From the NCBI RefSeq assembly GCF_011378855.1, contig NZ_WTLB01000038.1, positions 1 through 42,071 of the forward strand: a stretch of DNA of 42,071 nt, read 5' to 3'. How positions within the stretch are numbered: the first letter of the stretch is position 1; the number at the start of each line of letters is the position of its first letter. Position numbers and translations under genes: made by a program. Shown here in pieces: positions 9,663 through 17,133 of the stretch. The DNA is from Pseudoalteromonas sp. Z1A8 (GTDB taxonomy: Bacteria > Pseudomonadota > Gammaproteobacteria > Enterobacterales > Alteromonadaceae). Below the pieces are notes generated by a model. That model did not search any database and was not told the DNA's origin. It worked only from the letters and a program-made list of their open reading frames with translations.

Positions 9663-9769
9663 CCTAGGTCTCGCCGATAACGCTTGCTACAACATTACAA
9701 ACTTACCATGCACTGAGGTGCAATTATGTTGATAAGTTTACTCATTACTGAGCGGGCTACTCCCCTAAG
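9663..9769 (-). promoter_or_regulatory. yybP-ykoY (Mn2+) riboswitch
   Basis: On the minus strand the 5' side reads CTTAGGGGAGTAGCC and the 3' side GGCGAGACCTAGG. These match the two conserved metal-site strands of the yybP-ykoY aptamer (GGGGAGUAGCC and GGCGAGACC in E. coli mntP). P1 can form from CTTAGG (9769-9764) and CCTAGG (9668-9663) with one G-U pair. Between them is a variable arm. Known members bind Mn2+ and turn on exporter genes. No U-tract terminator follows, so control here is more likely of translation, through the hairpin at 9607-9646. Confidence 0.93.
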
Positions 9770-9777
9770 AGGTGGGC

Positions 9778-9806
9778 ATTATTCCACAAAACTTTTAAGC
9801 GGTAAA
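9778..9806 (-). promoter_or_regulatory. Candidate sigma-70 promoter of riboswitch and exporter
   Basis: On the minus strand TTTACC (9806-9801, four of six to TTGACA) is separated by exactly 17 bases from AATAAT (9783-9778, five of six to TATAAT). Transcription would begin near 9771, right at the 5' edge of the aptamer, which is what a riboswitch transcript needs. Confidence 0.6.
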
Positions 9807-10192
9807 TATTAAGAATAGAACATAGTTAATTTATTCGGGAGTAATAAAGTTAGCTTTTGGCAATTAGTTGATAGTCAGGAAAGAGCTATAAGCCGTCACT
9901 CAGGTGAGTTGTCATTAACTTAGTAAGAATAAAAGGAAACTATCTCCTTTTTACATATTTATATAAGCTACAGTAAGAATAATATTTGTAGCTGGCAATA
10001 ACTTATAGTATTTGCTATTAATATAAGTTCACAAAATAAGGATGTCTTCGCGCTAAAATAGGGAAGTGTCCTCTGATAAAGCTGTTAGCAGTATGGCATT
10101 GACCTGTCGTTAAGGTGACGCAAATGTGTCGTATACAAAAAAGGAGTTTTTGAACAGGATATAGCTTCAATATATTCATGTGAGAAATACAA
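9807..10192. other. Non-coding stretch upstream of the XRE gene
   Basis: About 390 bases with no convincing ORF. A weak hairpin AAAAGGA / TCCTTTT lies at 9931-9951 with a 7-base loop and could be a terminator. The rest, including the TTGACC near 10100 and TATACA near 10132, gives no properly spaced promoter. No tRNA-like fold was recognised. Confidence 0.5.
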
Positions 10193-10774
10193 ATGGAAAT
10201 GAAACTAAACGCTAAAAAAATTATAGAAGAACGTAAAGTTAGAGCTTGGAGTCAGCAACATTTAGCTGATGTTAGTGCTGTAAGTTTAAGAACCATTCAA
10301 AGAGTAGAAAATAATGGTTCAGGTTCATTGGAAACTGTTAAAGCATTAGCTTCCTGTTTTGAGTTAGATGTTACTAAGTTATTCCAGCCTGAAATCCCAT
10401 TAAAGAAAAATCACTCTAAATCCAAAATAGCAATGCTATCTTCAATGATTGCAGCCATTTTCAGTAGTGTTTTATTTCTAGTGCCATCTACAATGGCATC
10501 AGATATTAAGATACACTCAGATAAAGTTACAACATCTAAAAATAATGATTATCGAGTTTACAGTAATAATGTAGAGATTTTCTTGCCAAAAACTCTTACT
10601 TATGAAGTGTTAGTTGATTCAAAGTGGGAAACGGCTACACCGGAAATAGCCAGTGGTAGTGTAAGGATCTATTTGGGTAACTCAGTTGTTTTTATTGAAA
10701 AAGCAATAATAACAAAAACTGAAAAAGGAACGAAAATCACTACTAATTATGCAAAATTTACTAACACTGACTAA
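10193..10774 (+). CDS. Membrane-anchored XRE-type HTH regulator
   Basis: Protein of 193 residues in three parts. Residues 1-65 form an XRE/Cro helix-turn-helix (WSQQHLADVSAVSLRTIQRVE is the HTH core). A Lys/Ser-rich linker leads to one hydrophobic helix at about 78-100. About 95 residues then follow that should be periplasmic and look all-beta (short alternating strands such as YRVYSNNVEIFLP and VRIYLGNSVVFIE). The layout is that of a ToxR-like one-component regulator, DNA-binding inside and sensing outside. The beta part loosely recalls LptA/OstA-type repeats, but I would not assign it. There is no adjacent partner gene; the sequence downstream is palindromic repeat. A second ATG two codons on is also possible. 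Its target and signal are unknown. Confidence 0.8.
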   Translation: MEMKLNAKKIIEERKVRAWSQQHLADVSAVSLRTIQRVENNGSGSLETVKALASCFELDVTKLFQPEIPLKKNHSKSKIAMLSSMIAAIFSSVLFLVPSTMASDIKIHSDKVTTSKNNDYRVYSNNVEIFLPKTLTYEVLVDSKWETATPEIASGSVRIYLGNSVVFIEKAIITKTEKGTKITTNYAKFTNTD

Positions 10775-10868
10775 TATACTGCTTATAAGAGTCTAAGGTT
10801 GCGACCATCCATCTCCGGCCACTCGACAACATAAGATGTTGATAATAAGCGACAAGGTATTTTACTGT

Positions 10869-10894
10869 GTCGGATGGCGCTTCGCTTATCCGAC
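10869..10894. repeat. REP-like palindrome
   Basis: GTCGGAT (10869-10875) pairs with ATCCGAC (10888-10894), and the interior adds GC-TTC-GC plus wobble pairs. The whole resembles the GTCGGAT...ATCCGACCTAC repetitive extragenic palindromes common in gammaproteobacteria. A small hairpin CAACAT-AAG-ATGTTG lies at 10827-10841. The 66-codon frame covering this stretch on the minus strand looks like a translation of the repeat and is not called. Confidence 0.6.
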
Positions 10895-10942
10895 CTACAC
10901 TGGCACAAACCGGAAATCACCCATCCATAAATTCCGTATTTA

Positions 10943-10971
10943 TACATTAAGGTTTTTAAAGCCTTAATGTA
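10943..10971. repeat. 10-bp perfect inverted repeat
   Basis: TACATTAAGG (10943-10952) and CCTTAATGTA (10962-10971) around a 9-base centre. It may be the far end of the palindromic repeat block that begins near 10783, or a terminator for the XRE gene. There is no long U-tract. The remainder up to 11150 shows nothing else I can name. Confidence 0.5.
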
Positions 10972-11158
10972 ATTAACTTTCAACCATTCAACTAAACCTA
11001 ATTTTACTCACATTTTAAGTGAGCTCTAATTAATAAATCTCAATCTGTGTGCCACACCTTGCTTAACACTTAAACTATTCTCAAGTTGCCGCGAATTCTC
11101 AATTTAAGTGGCGCTGGCCAAAAAAAAATCAAAAAATACACATTTTTTCAAATAACAA

Positions 11159-11187
11159 TTGATAACCATTTCTGTTTAGATTAGTAT
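11159..11187 (+). promoter_or_regulatory. Candidate bfd promoter with Fur-like site
   Basis: TTGATA (11159-11164, five of six) and TAGTAT (11182-11187, four of six) are separated by 17 bases. The -35 lies in TTGATAACCATTT, which partly matches the Fur consensus GATAAT-GATAAT-CATTATC. A Fur-repressed bfd would release iron from bacterioferritin under starvation, as known in other bacteria. The operator match is only moderate. Confidence 0.5.
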
Positions 11188-11223
11188 GCACCTACTAAAT
11201 GAAATTGAGAGTGGTTTGTATTC

Positions 11224-11418
11224 ATGTATATTTGTCTATGTCACGGTGTGACTGATAAAAAAATTGAGCAAACAATTGACGATGGTGCAACGACCATGCG
11301 TGAATTAACTAAAGAGCTTAAAGTAGGCAGCCAATGCGGTAAGTGTTGTGGTTGTACTAAAAAGATCCTTAATCGCAGACTTATTCAAATTGCGGATGTA
11401 ACGGATCAAGTTGCTTAA
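11224..11418 (+). CDS. bfd: Bacterioferritin-associated ferredoxin
   Basis: Small [2Fe-2S] protein of 64 residues, the standard Bfd length. The cluster cysteines C4, C6, C38 and C41 sit at the same positions as in E. coli Bfd, with two further cysteines (C42, C44) beside the second pair. Bfd docks on bacterioferritin and passes electrons to its heme, so stored Fe3+ is reduced and released. It faces the bacterioferritin operon tail to tail across a shared terminator, and its own promoter shows a Fur-like site, fitting opposite regulation of storage and release. Confidence 0.95.
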   Translation: MYICLCHGVTDKKIEQTIDDGATTMRELTKELKVGSQCGKCCGCTKKILNRRLIQIADVTDQVA

Positions 11419-11439
11419 TTACATATAAAATTTAGATAT

Positions 11440-11469
11440 AAAAAAAGCAGCTTTTTAGCTGCTTTTTTT
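11440..11469. terminator. Bidirectional rho-independent terminator
   Basis: 13-bp perfect stem, AAAAAAAGCAGCT at 11440-11452 and its complement at 11457-11469, with a 4-base loop. Seven T residues on each strand give a proper U-tract both ways. It serves bfd and the bacterioferritin operon. Confidence 0.95.
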
Positions 11470-11483
11470 ATGCTTGTTACTAT

Positions 11484-11948
11484 TTACAGTTGAGACTGCA
11501 AGTAGTTTTTAATACCCGTATTTTTAATAAGCAATTGTTGAGTTTCTAACCAGTCAATTTGCTCTTCTTGCTCATTTAAAATGTGATCAAGGGCTTCGCG
11601 GGTAATGTAATCTTTTTTGCTTTCAGCCAGTTTTACTGCGCTTTGCAACTCGCAAATAGTATCAAGTTCAAAACTCATATTAGCTGCAATCATTTCTTCG
11701 CTGTTTTCACCAATACGTAATCGGCCTAAGTCTTGAAGATTTGGTAAGCCTTCTAAAAACAAAATACGTTCGATTAAACGATCAGCATTTTTCATTTTTT
11801 GAATTGATACTTTGTAATCTGCTTTGTCTAGTTGAGTGAAACCAAAATCTTTAAACATGCGTGCATGTAAAAAGTATTGGTTAATACCAACAAGCTCATT
11901 AGCGAGTACTTTATTAAGCGCTGCAATAACGTCTTTATCGCCTTTCAT
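11484..11948 (-). CDS. bfr: Bacterioferritin, heme-binding subunit lacking a ferroxidase site
   Basis: Bacterioferritin subunit of 154 residues. The heme-ligand methionine M52 is present. Of the six E. coli ferroxidase ligands only E18 and E94 remain: E51 is K51, H54 is N54, E127 is Q127 and H130 is Q130. It therefore looks unable to oxidise iron alone and should supply heme sites between subunits, working with the other subunit encoded 12 bases upstream. AGGAG lies seven bases before its ATG. This division of labour is known for paired Bfr subunits in other proteobacteria such as Neisseria and Magnetospirillum. It is the second gene of the operon. Confidence 0.95.
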   Translation of the reverse strand: MKGDKDVIAALNKVLANELVGINQYFLHARMFKDFGFTQLDKADYKVSIQKMKNADRLIERILFLEGLPNLQDLGRLRIGENSEEMIAANMSFELDTICELQSAVKLAESKKDYITREALDHILNEQEEQIDWLETQQLLIKNTGIKNYLQSQL

Positions 11949-11960
11949 AATATGCTCCTA

Positions 11961-12431
11961 CTAAGCCATTTGTGCTTGATGATAGTTTTCAGAACCAATC
12001 TTATCAATTAAGCCAAGTTGCTGCTCTAACCAGTAAACATGGTCTTCTTCGGTATCAAATAACAGTTTTTCTAAAATGCTACGAGATTGATAATCTTGTT
12101 GTTCTTCACATATTGCGATTACATCTTTAACACACGCAACTACTTCAAGCTCTAGTGTTAAATCGTTTTGCATCATGCTTTTTACATCGTTACCGATAAG
12201 TAAATCACGGCGCTTAGTCATATTTGGTACACCTTCTAAAAACAAGATGCGCTTAATAAGCCAGTCTGCGTGATCTTTTTCTTCTTCCATTTCGTGGTTA
12301 AGGCGCTCGTATAGCTTGTTTAAACCCCAGTCGTCATACATGCGCGAGTGTATAAAATACTGATCGATTGCTGCTAATTCGTTAGCTAACAATGTATTAA
12401 ACGCATCGATTACTTTTTGATTACCTTTCAT
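11961..12431 (-). CDS. bfr: Bacterioferritin, ferroxidase subunit lacking the heme ligand
   Basis: Bacterioferritin subunit of 156 residues and first gene of the operon. The ferroxidase ligands are complete: E18, E51, H54, E94 and the EEDH pair E128/H131, shifted by one residue relative to E. coli by an insertion. Position 52, the heme-ligating methionine in ordinary Bfr, is lysine, so this subunit should not bind heme as a homodimer. It is complementary to the downstream subunit; together they would form a mixed 24-mer that oxidises and stores iron. AAGGCG precedes the ATG. Confidence 0.95.
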   Translation of the reverse strand: MKGNQKVIDAFNTLLANELAAIDQYFIHSRMYDDWGLNKLYERLNHEMEEEKDHADWLIKRILFLEGVPNMTKRRDLLIGNDVKSMMQNDLTLELEVVACVKDVIAICEEQQDYQSRSILEKLLFDTEEDHVYWLEQQLGLIDKIGSENYHQAQMA

Positions 12432-12463
12432 GATAAATCGCCTTAACTATTTCAATTGTATGC

Positions 12464-12491
12464 AGTGTAGTACAAATAGCCTACATTGCAA
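12464..12491 (-). promoter_or_regulatory. Candidate promoter of the bacterioferritin operon
   Basis: On the minus strand TTGCAA (12491-12486) and TACACT (12469-12464) are separated by 16 bases, about 32 bases before the start codon of the ferroxidase subunit. Both boxes match at four or five of six positions. No Fur-like operator is seen here, in contrast with bfd. Confidence 0.45.
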
Positions 12492-12656
12492 GTTTTCTCT
12501 ATAAAAATCATTGTGTTACTATTGGTTTTGATTCTTATTTAAGTTTGCGTTACTGCTTGGTTTATGGACAGTTTTTTATTTGTATTAGCATCTAATACAA
12601 GATCATGACTGCTAGATAAAAATTGAGACGTTTATTTATGCGGGATTTGTTAAGCA

Positions 12657-12681
12657 TATAGGCATGCAGGGCATGCCTATA
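12657..12681. terminator. Strong 11-bp hairpin after the TonB receptor gene
   Basis: TATAGGCATGC (12657-12667) and its exact complement (12671-12681) around a 3-base loop, starting 15 bases beyond the stop of the leftward receptor gene. There is no good U-tract, so it may be a 3'-end stabiliser or a factor-assisted terminator. Confidence 0.55.
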
Positions 12682-12696
12682 ACGTGTGTTTATTTG

Positions 12697-14832
12697 TTAA
12701 AATTGATATTTAGCACCCAGCGTTGCGGTTGTGCCTAAGCCTTTAATGTTATATCCACCGTAGGTGTAAGCCTGTGCGCGGGCAGGGTAGTAATCACTAT
12801 TGAATAGGTTTTCTATTCCAAAATACCCACTCCATTGAGTGTTAACATTGTATAGGCCACTTAAGTTAAATGTATTGTAGCTACTAACAGGGCCCTGATC
12901 GCCAGAGTATTGGCTTTGCGCATTTTTATCAAAACGCTTTCTGTCGCCTACATATAAAAAGCTCATAGCAAGTGATAGTTCGTCATTTGTTTGCCATGTT
13001 AAATTAGCAGTGGCTTTAGGTGGGCTAATTTGGCTTGCGCCTAGATAGTCATCAGCTTCGGTGTTTTTACCTTCTACGTAACTGTATGTGGCACTTAATT
13101 TAAGGTCTTGGGTAATAGTGTAGTTAACTAACCCTTCGTAACCCCATATTTCTTGTGGTGCACGTACAGGTTCGTAAACACCCGTTACTTCATTATACTC
13201 ATTACTTGTACCAAGCTCTGAGGTACTTCTGTAAAGTGCAAATTCAAAACGCACGTTTTCAAACTGTGAGGTAAAACCAACTTCGTAATTATCGATTATT
13301 GAAGCTTGTGTTTGAATTAGCGCAATATCGTCAACGGTCGCTGCGCGAAGTAAGCGACCAATATCAGAAATGTCAGAGCCTTGTGAGTAGCTAAAGAACG
13401 GGCTAAAGGTATCTGTTAAATTATATTTAATGCCTGCATTATAGGTTGTTGCATCGTAATTAATGGTGTCGCCACGAACACTTAATGGCACTGAACATTG
13501 TGATGCGGTTCTGCACAGCTTTAGTGTTTGATAATCACTTACGCTCAAATCAATGCTTTCGTTTCTTACACCCGCTTTTACAATAATGTTGTCGTTTATT
13601 ACCCATTTGGTTTGTAAAAAGCCAGCAACACTTTCCATGTCCATTTCTGGCACCCAAACACGACCATCCACTAAAGGTTGCGATGTTTTATCGTTTAAAG
13701 CATCAATTCCATAAATTAAAGTAGCGGTTACGTTTTCAAAATCAAACTGGCTGTTAAATGTGGCTCTTGCCCCTTGTTTATCTGACTTAATAACCGATTG
13801 ACCACCGCTATAACCTTCATCAAGATTGGCTAAAGCGGTTGAGAAAAAGAACACGTTTTCTATATTTTGTTTATACAGATCGAGGGTCATTTGTGTGTTT
13901 TCAAACAACGCGTAATCAACATATTTTAGGGTTATATTTTCGTTGCCTTCTGGGCCTTGCGGTTTACCTTGTTTTTGAAGCGCTAAGGGGACGTGTATAG
14001 CGTATGTTTTTTCCCCTATATTGACATCGCCAGTAACATCGCCTAAATCAGTTTTTTGCTGTGAACTATAAAAGTTATAGCTAAACTGCAGTTGCTTTTC
14101 GTCGTCAAAATCATAAGTTAGTTTGGTAAAATAGTTTTGAGTTTCAGAGTCGGATAAACCATATTGTAAACCTAAAATATCGCCTTCTGCATCGCGTTGT
14201 ACGCCGTTTTCTTCATAGCTTGCTGTTAACAGATAGCTTAGTTTATCGAGCTTACCGTTTACCGCTGCCGATATTCTACCGCCGCCACTTTCTGCTAATT
14301 TAACCGCACTAAAGCGACTTGAAATACTTATTTCGCCTTCAGGCTTACCATCACTGCGAGCCTGTTTTGTTATGTAGTTAATAATGCCACCTGAGGCACC
14401 ATTACCATAAATAGACGTTGCGCCTTTTATGACTTCAATGCGCGCTATGGCACTTGCATCAAGCGTTTTTACGCCTAAAGAACCATTACGAAGAGGGGTT
14501 GATTGCGGTACACCATCAATCATTATTAAAGGCGCACGGCCGCGTAGTGTTTGCCCAGAATTGCTTGAACTGCCAGTATCTGGGGCAAGGCCAGGAACCA
14601 TTTGCGCGAGTAAACTACTTAGTTCTGAACTTACTTTTAAATGCTGTTGTATTTGTTGCTGATTAATAACGGTAATAGAGGCGGGTACTTCGTCTATGCT
14701 TTCTGATATGCGGCTGCCAGATACAATCACGTGCTCTAACTGATCAGAAGTGTATTCATTTTTATTATTTTCATTTGCTAACGTGTTAGCACTTATTGCA
14801 ACAGCAATAAGGCAAAGCGAAGTTTTTAACAT
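12697..14832 (-). CDS. TonB-dependent outer-membrane receptor, probably ferric siderophore
   Basis: Outer-membrane receptor of 711 residues. It has a signal peptide (1-19), then a plug domain (about 35-155) with VIVSGSRI near the TonB box, LRGRAPLIMIDGVPQ, and IEVIKGATSIYGNGASGGIINYITK, all family signatures. A 22-strand-type barrel follows, ending in the terminal aromatic KYQF. The plug resembles siderophore receptors such as the aerobactin type more than vitamin B12 or heme receptors, but the ligand is not decided by sequence. A PepSY membrane protein lies directly upstream on the same strand, a usual partner of siderophore uptake, and a very large Fur-like palindrome sits eight bases before the start codon. 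Confidence 0.9.
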   Translation of the reverse strand: MLKTSLCLIAVAISANTLANENNKNEYTSDQLEHVIVSGSRISESIDEVPASITVINQQQIQQHLKVSSELSSLLAQMVPGLAPDTGSSSNSGQTLRGRAPLIMIDGVPQSTPLRNGSLGVKTLDASAIARIEVIKGATSIYGNGASGGIINYITKQARSDGKPEGEISISSRFSAVKLAESGGGRISAAVNGKLDKLSYLLTASYEENGVQRDAEGDILGLQYGLSDSETQNYFTKLTYDFDDEKQLQFSYNFYSSQQKTDLGDVTGDVNIGEKTYAIHVPLALQKQGKPQGPEGNENITLKYVDYALFENTQMTLDLYKQNIENVFFFSTALANLDEGYSGGQSVIKSDKQGARATFNSQFDFENVTATLIYGIDALNDKTSQPLVDGRVWVPEMDMESVAGFLQTKWVINDNIIVKAGVRNESIDLSVSDYQTLKLCRTASQCSVPLSVRGDTINYDATTYNAGIKYNLTDTFSPFFSYSQGSDISDIGRLLRAATVDDIALIQTQASIIDNYEVGFTSQFENVRFEFALYRSTSELGTSNEYNEVTGVYEPVRAPQEIWGYEGLVNYTITQDLKLSATYSYVEGKNTEADDYLGASQISPPKATANLTWQTNDELSLAMSFLYVGDRKRFDKNAQSQYSGDQGPVSSYNTFNLSGLYNVNTQWSGYFGIENLFNSDYYPARAQAYTYGGYNIKGLGTTATLGAKYQF

Positions 14833-14840
14833 GGGGTGTC

Positions 14841-14883
14841 TTAGTTGATAATAATTTCCGTAATGGTAATTATTATCAACTAA
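14841..14883. promoter_or_regulatory. Fur-like operator: 16-bp-arm palindrome
   Basis: TTAGTTGATAATAATT at 14841-14856 is repeated inverted without mismatch at 14868-14883 around an 11-base centre. Each arm holds GATAAT-type Fur half sites; the minus-strand window GATAATAATTACCATTAC matches 13 of 19 Fur consensus bases. A candidate promoter TTAACA-18-AATAAT on the minus strand has its -10 inside it. It could bind two Fur dimers, and its RNA form would be a hairpin just before the start codon. Confidence 0.8.
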
Positions 14884-14904
14884 TGACGCAAGTGTTAATG
14901 AGAT

Positions 14905-16008
14905 TTATTTCCATTTATGGCGTTTTAACCAAAAATACACACCGCTTACAATAAAAAACGCGAGTGAAAGGGCTATTAATAACCATAAAAACTGCACTAT
15001 AGGACCTGCAAAATCACCAATGTGAAACTTATACTTAAAGTTCCATGCTTGTGTTGTGAAGTTAGTTTTACTGGCGTCAAATGAGTTTAATACTTTACCA
15101 GTAAATGGGTTGGTCCACACCCAACTGTAAGCGTGGCTTTCGCCAGGGTTTTGCATTCTCAGTGCTATTGCTTCGTCGGCTTTTTTAGGTAAATAAATTC
15201 TATATACTTTGCCATCTGGAAATACGTTCTCTGCATTTTTAATTGCTTTGTTATAGTCTAAAGTAGCCTGAGAGGGCTGTATTATTTTCGGTGCTTTAGG
15301 CCTTTGTTCTACTTTATTAAACGTTACAAATTCTAATACCGATTGAGTTTGTGTTTTCCAATTAAATGCCATGCCAGTGAAGGCAATAAGTACCAGCGGT
15401 ATAAAAAAGTAAACACCCAGTACGGTATGTAATTGATACATGAGCACTCTAAATTTGGCTTTTGGTTTTATAGCTAAACGCTTAATTCTGTTTTTAGGTT
15501 TTACCCATAAATAAAAGCCGAGTAATACATTTATTAAAAGTAGCAATGCACACACCGACATCCAATTTCTAAAGGTTTTTTCACCCTCACTGTCTTCAAA
15601 CAACAGCCAACGATGTAATCCCATAGCAAACCCATAAATCGTATCGGTTGATTCATAGACGTTTAGCACTCTCCCTGAGTAGGGATCAACACTGGCGTAG
15701 TATTTATTAGCTAACCTAAATTGCCATGCTGTTTCTGGTGCTTGCTCGGGCATAAAAAAGGTGATTTTTTGCTTAGTTTGAGCTTGTACATTTTGTATAA
15801 GCTCATCGTAAGGCATTAAATTTGCTTGTGGTGTTACTTGCCATTTTGCGGGTTCTATTAAGTGCTGTATGTCTTTTGCATAAATCATAACAGCACCGGT
15901 TAAGCTCACTATTAATAAAAATAGTCCGCTAATAAGGGCAAGGCCTAAATGAATTCTACGTAACCAAAGTTTCAAAAACGGTATCTCATTATGAGTTAAT
16001 GGCAACAT
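14905..16008 (-). CDS. PepSY-domain membrane protein (PiuB-like, iron uptake linked)
   Basis: Inner-membrane protein of 367 residues of the PepSY-associated TM family. There are four membrane segments, at about 18-43, 150-170, 195-217 and 335-363, with two periplasmic PepSY-like regions between them (about 50-110 and 235-300). Characteristic pieces are LWLRRIHLGLALISGLFL at the first helix and HRWLLF before the second. Such proteins lie beside siderophore receptors; some act as ferric-siderophore reductases, but this is not shown for this subgroup. It is 72 bases upstream of the TonB receptor and 24 bases downstream of the CDF gene, all on the minus strand. No clear Shine-Dalgarno precedes the ATG, and an ATTATC motif close upstream is only a partial Fur half site. 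Confidence 0.88.
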   Translation of the reverse strand: MLPLTHNEIPFLKLWLRRIHLGLALISGLFLLIVSLTGAVMIYAKDIQHLIEPAKWQVTPQANLMPYDELIQNVQAQTKQKITFFMPEQAPETAWQFRLANKYYASVDPYSGRVLNVYESTDTIYGFAMGLHRWLLFEDSEGEKTFRNWMSVCALLLLINVLLGFYLWVKPKNRIKRLAIKPKAKFRVLMYQLHTVLGVYFFIPLVLIAFTGMAFNWKTQTQSVLEFVTFNKVEQRPKAPKIIQPSQATLDYNKAIKNAENVFPDGKVYRIYLPKKADEAIALRMQNPGESHAYSWVWTNPFTGKVLNSFDASKTNFTTQAWNFKYKFHIGDFAGPIVQFLWLLIALSLAFFIVSGVYFWLKRHKWK

Positions 16009-16032
16009 TGTAAATGATAATACGAGCTGTTT

Positions 16033-16908
16033 TCAATTAAATAGTTGTGTATTTGGTTGGATTTCTATTATGCAGTTTTCGATATTAAAATTGTCGTGTA
16101 AAAAGCTTTTTAAGGTTGGCAAATCAATTGCTTGCTGAGTGCTAATAACAAGCTCGCAGTAGTTTTCTTTATCGTCTAGTTGCCAAAGCTTAATACTGGT
16201 TACAGACTCGATATTAAATTCACTACCAATAGCATGTGATATAGCATGTGTGTCGATGTTATTGGGTGCTGCTTGCATTAAAATTTTGCAGCTTTGCTTT
16301 AATAGTAAAATGCCATGATAAATTACATAGATAGAAATAAGTACAGTGGCAATTAAATCGACAATGTACCATTGGTATAAAATAATTAAGGTGCCCGCAA
16401 TAATTACCACAATAGACGCCATTGCATCAGATACGTTATGGATAAAAGCCGCCTTTATATTTATGCTGTGATTTGCACCTGCTCGGTAGGTTAAAAATGC
16501 GGTTGCTAAATCGATTACCAATGCTATTGCTGCCACCCACACAACTATCCAGCCATTAATTGGTTGAGGGTTTAAATAGCTCGAAATGGCTTCAAAAATT
16601 AAATACACGCCAATTAATATTAATGTACTGCTATTAAAAAGTGTGGCGAGTATTTCTGCGCGTTTATAGCCAAAGTGATGAGTGCCGTCAGCAGGTTTAT
16701 TACCAACTTTACGTGCAACCAAGGCTATAAATATAGCGGCAGCATCACTTAAATTATGAAGGGCATCGGCTATAAGTGACAAACTGCCCGAAAATATCCC
16801 GCCAATAACTTGGGCTACGGTTAGCAATACATTAATAACCACAGCAACGGTGAGTTGTTTATTGCTTTGGTTTTCGTCTACATGACTATGTGAGTGATCG
16901 TGCGCCAT
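16033..16908 (-). CDS. CDF-family cation efflux protein, His-rich N-terminus
   Basis: Cation diffusion facilitator of 291 residues with the His-rich N-terminus HDHSHSH, six membrane helices and a short cytoplasmic domain. The metal-site motifs are canonical: H51-NLS-D55 in TM2 and H157-NVS-D161 in TM5, as in Zn2+/Co2+/Cd2+ exporters of the CzcD/ZitB group. GAGAG precedes the ATG. It is the first gene of a likely three-gene run with the PepSY protein and the TonB receptor, 24 bases before the former. That context makes iron or zinc balance during iron uptake possible, but specificity cannot be read from sequence. It differs from the other CDF gene in this window, whose TM2 site is HxxxH. Confidence 0.92.
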   Translation of the reverse strand: MAHDHSHSHVDENQSNKQLTVAVVINVLLTVAQVIGGIFSGSLSLIADALHNLSDAAAIFIALVARKVGNKPADGTHHFGYKRAEILATLFNSSTLILIGVYLIFEAISSYLNPQPINGWIVVWVAAIALVIDLATAFLTYRAGANHSINIKAAFIHNVSDAMASIVVIIAGTLIILYQWYIVDLIATVLISIYVIYHGILLLKQSCKILMQAAPNNIDTHAISHAIGSEFNIESVTSIKLWQLDDKENYCELVISTQQAIDLPTLKSFLHDNFNIENCIIEIQPNTQLFN

Positions 16909-17133
16909 AATGCTCTCAAATGCTTTGATTTAATATTGCTTATATCATGGGTGATTTAAAACAGCTACAGGAGTTATAGTGAAAATGAACGCAATTGTAA
17001 GTTAGTAATAAAGACGTACTTTTTTTGAATGCGCGAATTTAAGATTGTAACGCTAAATGTCGATTTTTTAAGGAGTTTACAGCTCAAAACTTGCGTCTTT
17101 ATATATTTAGTGCATTAATGTAAGTAATATTAA

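Noticed and set aside
10783..10983. 66-codon ORF on the minus strand
   Set aside because: It is the translation of a REP-like palindromic block, with no start signal or protein-like composition.
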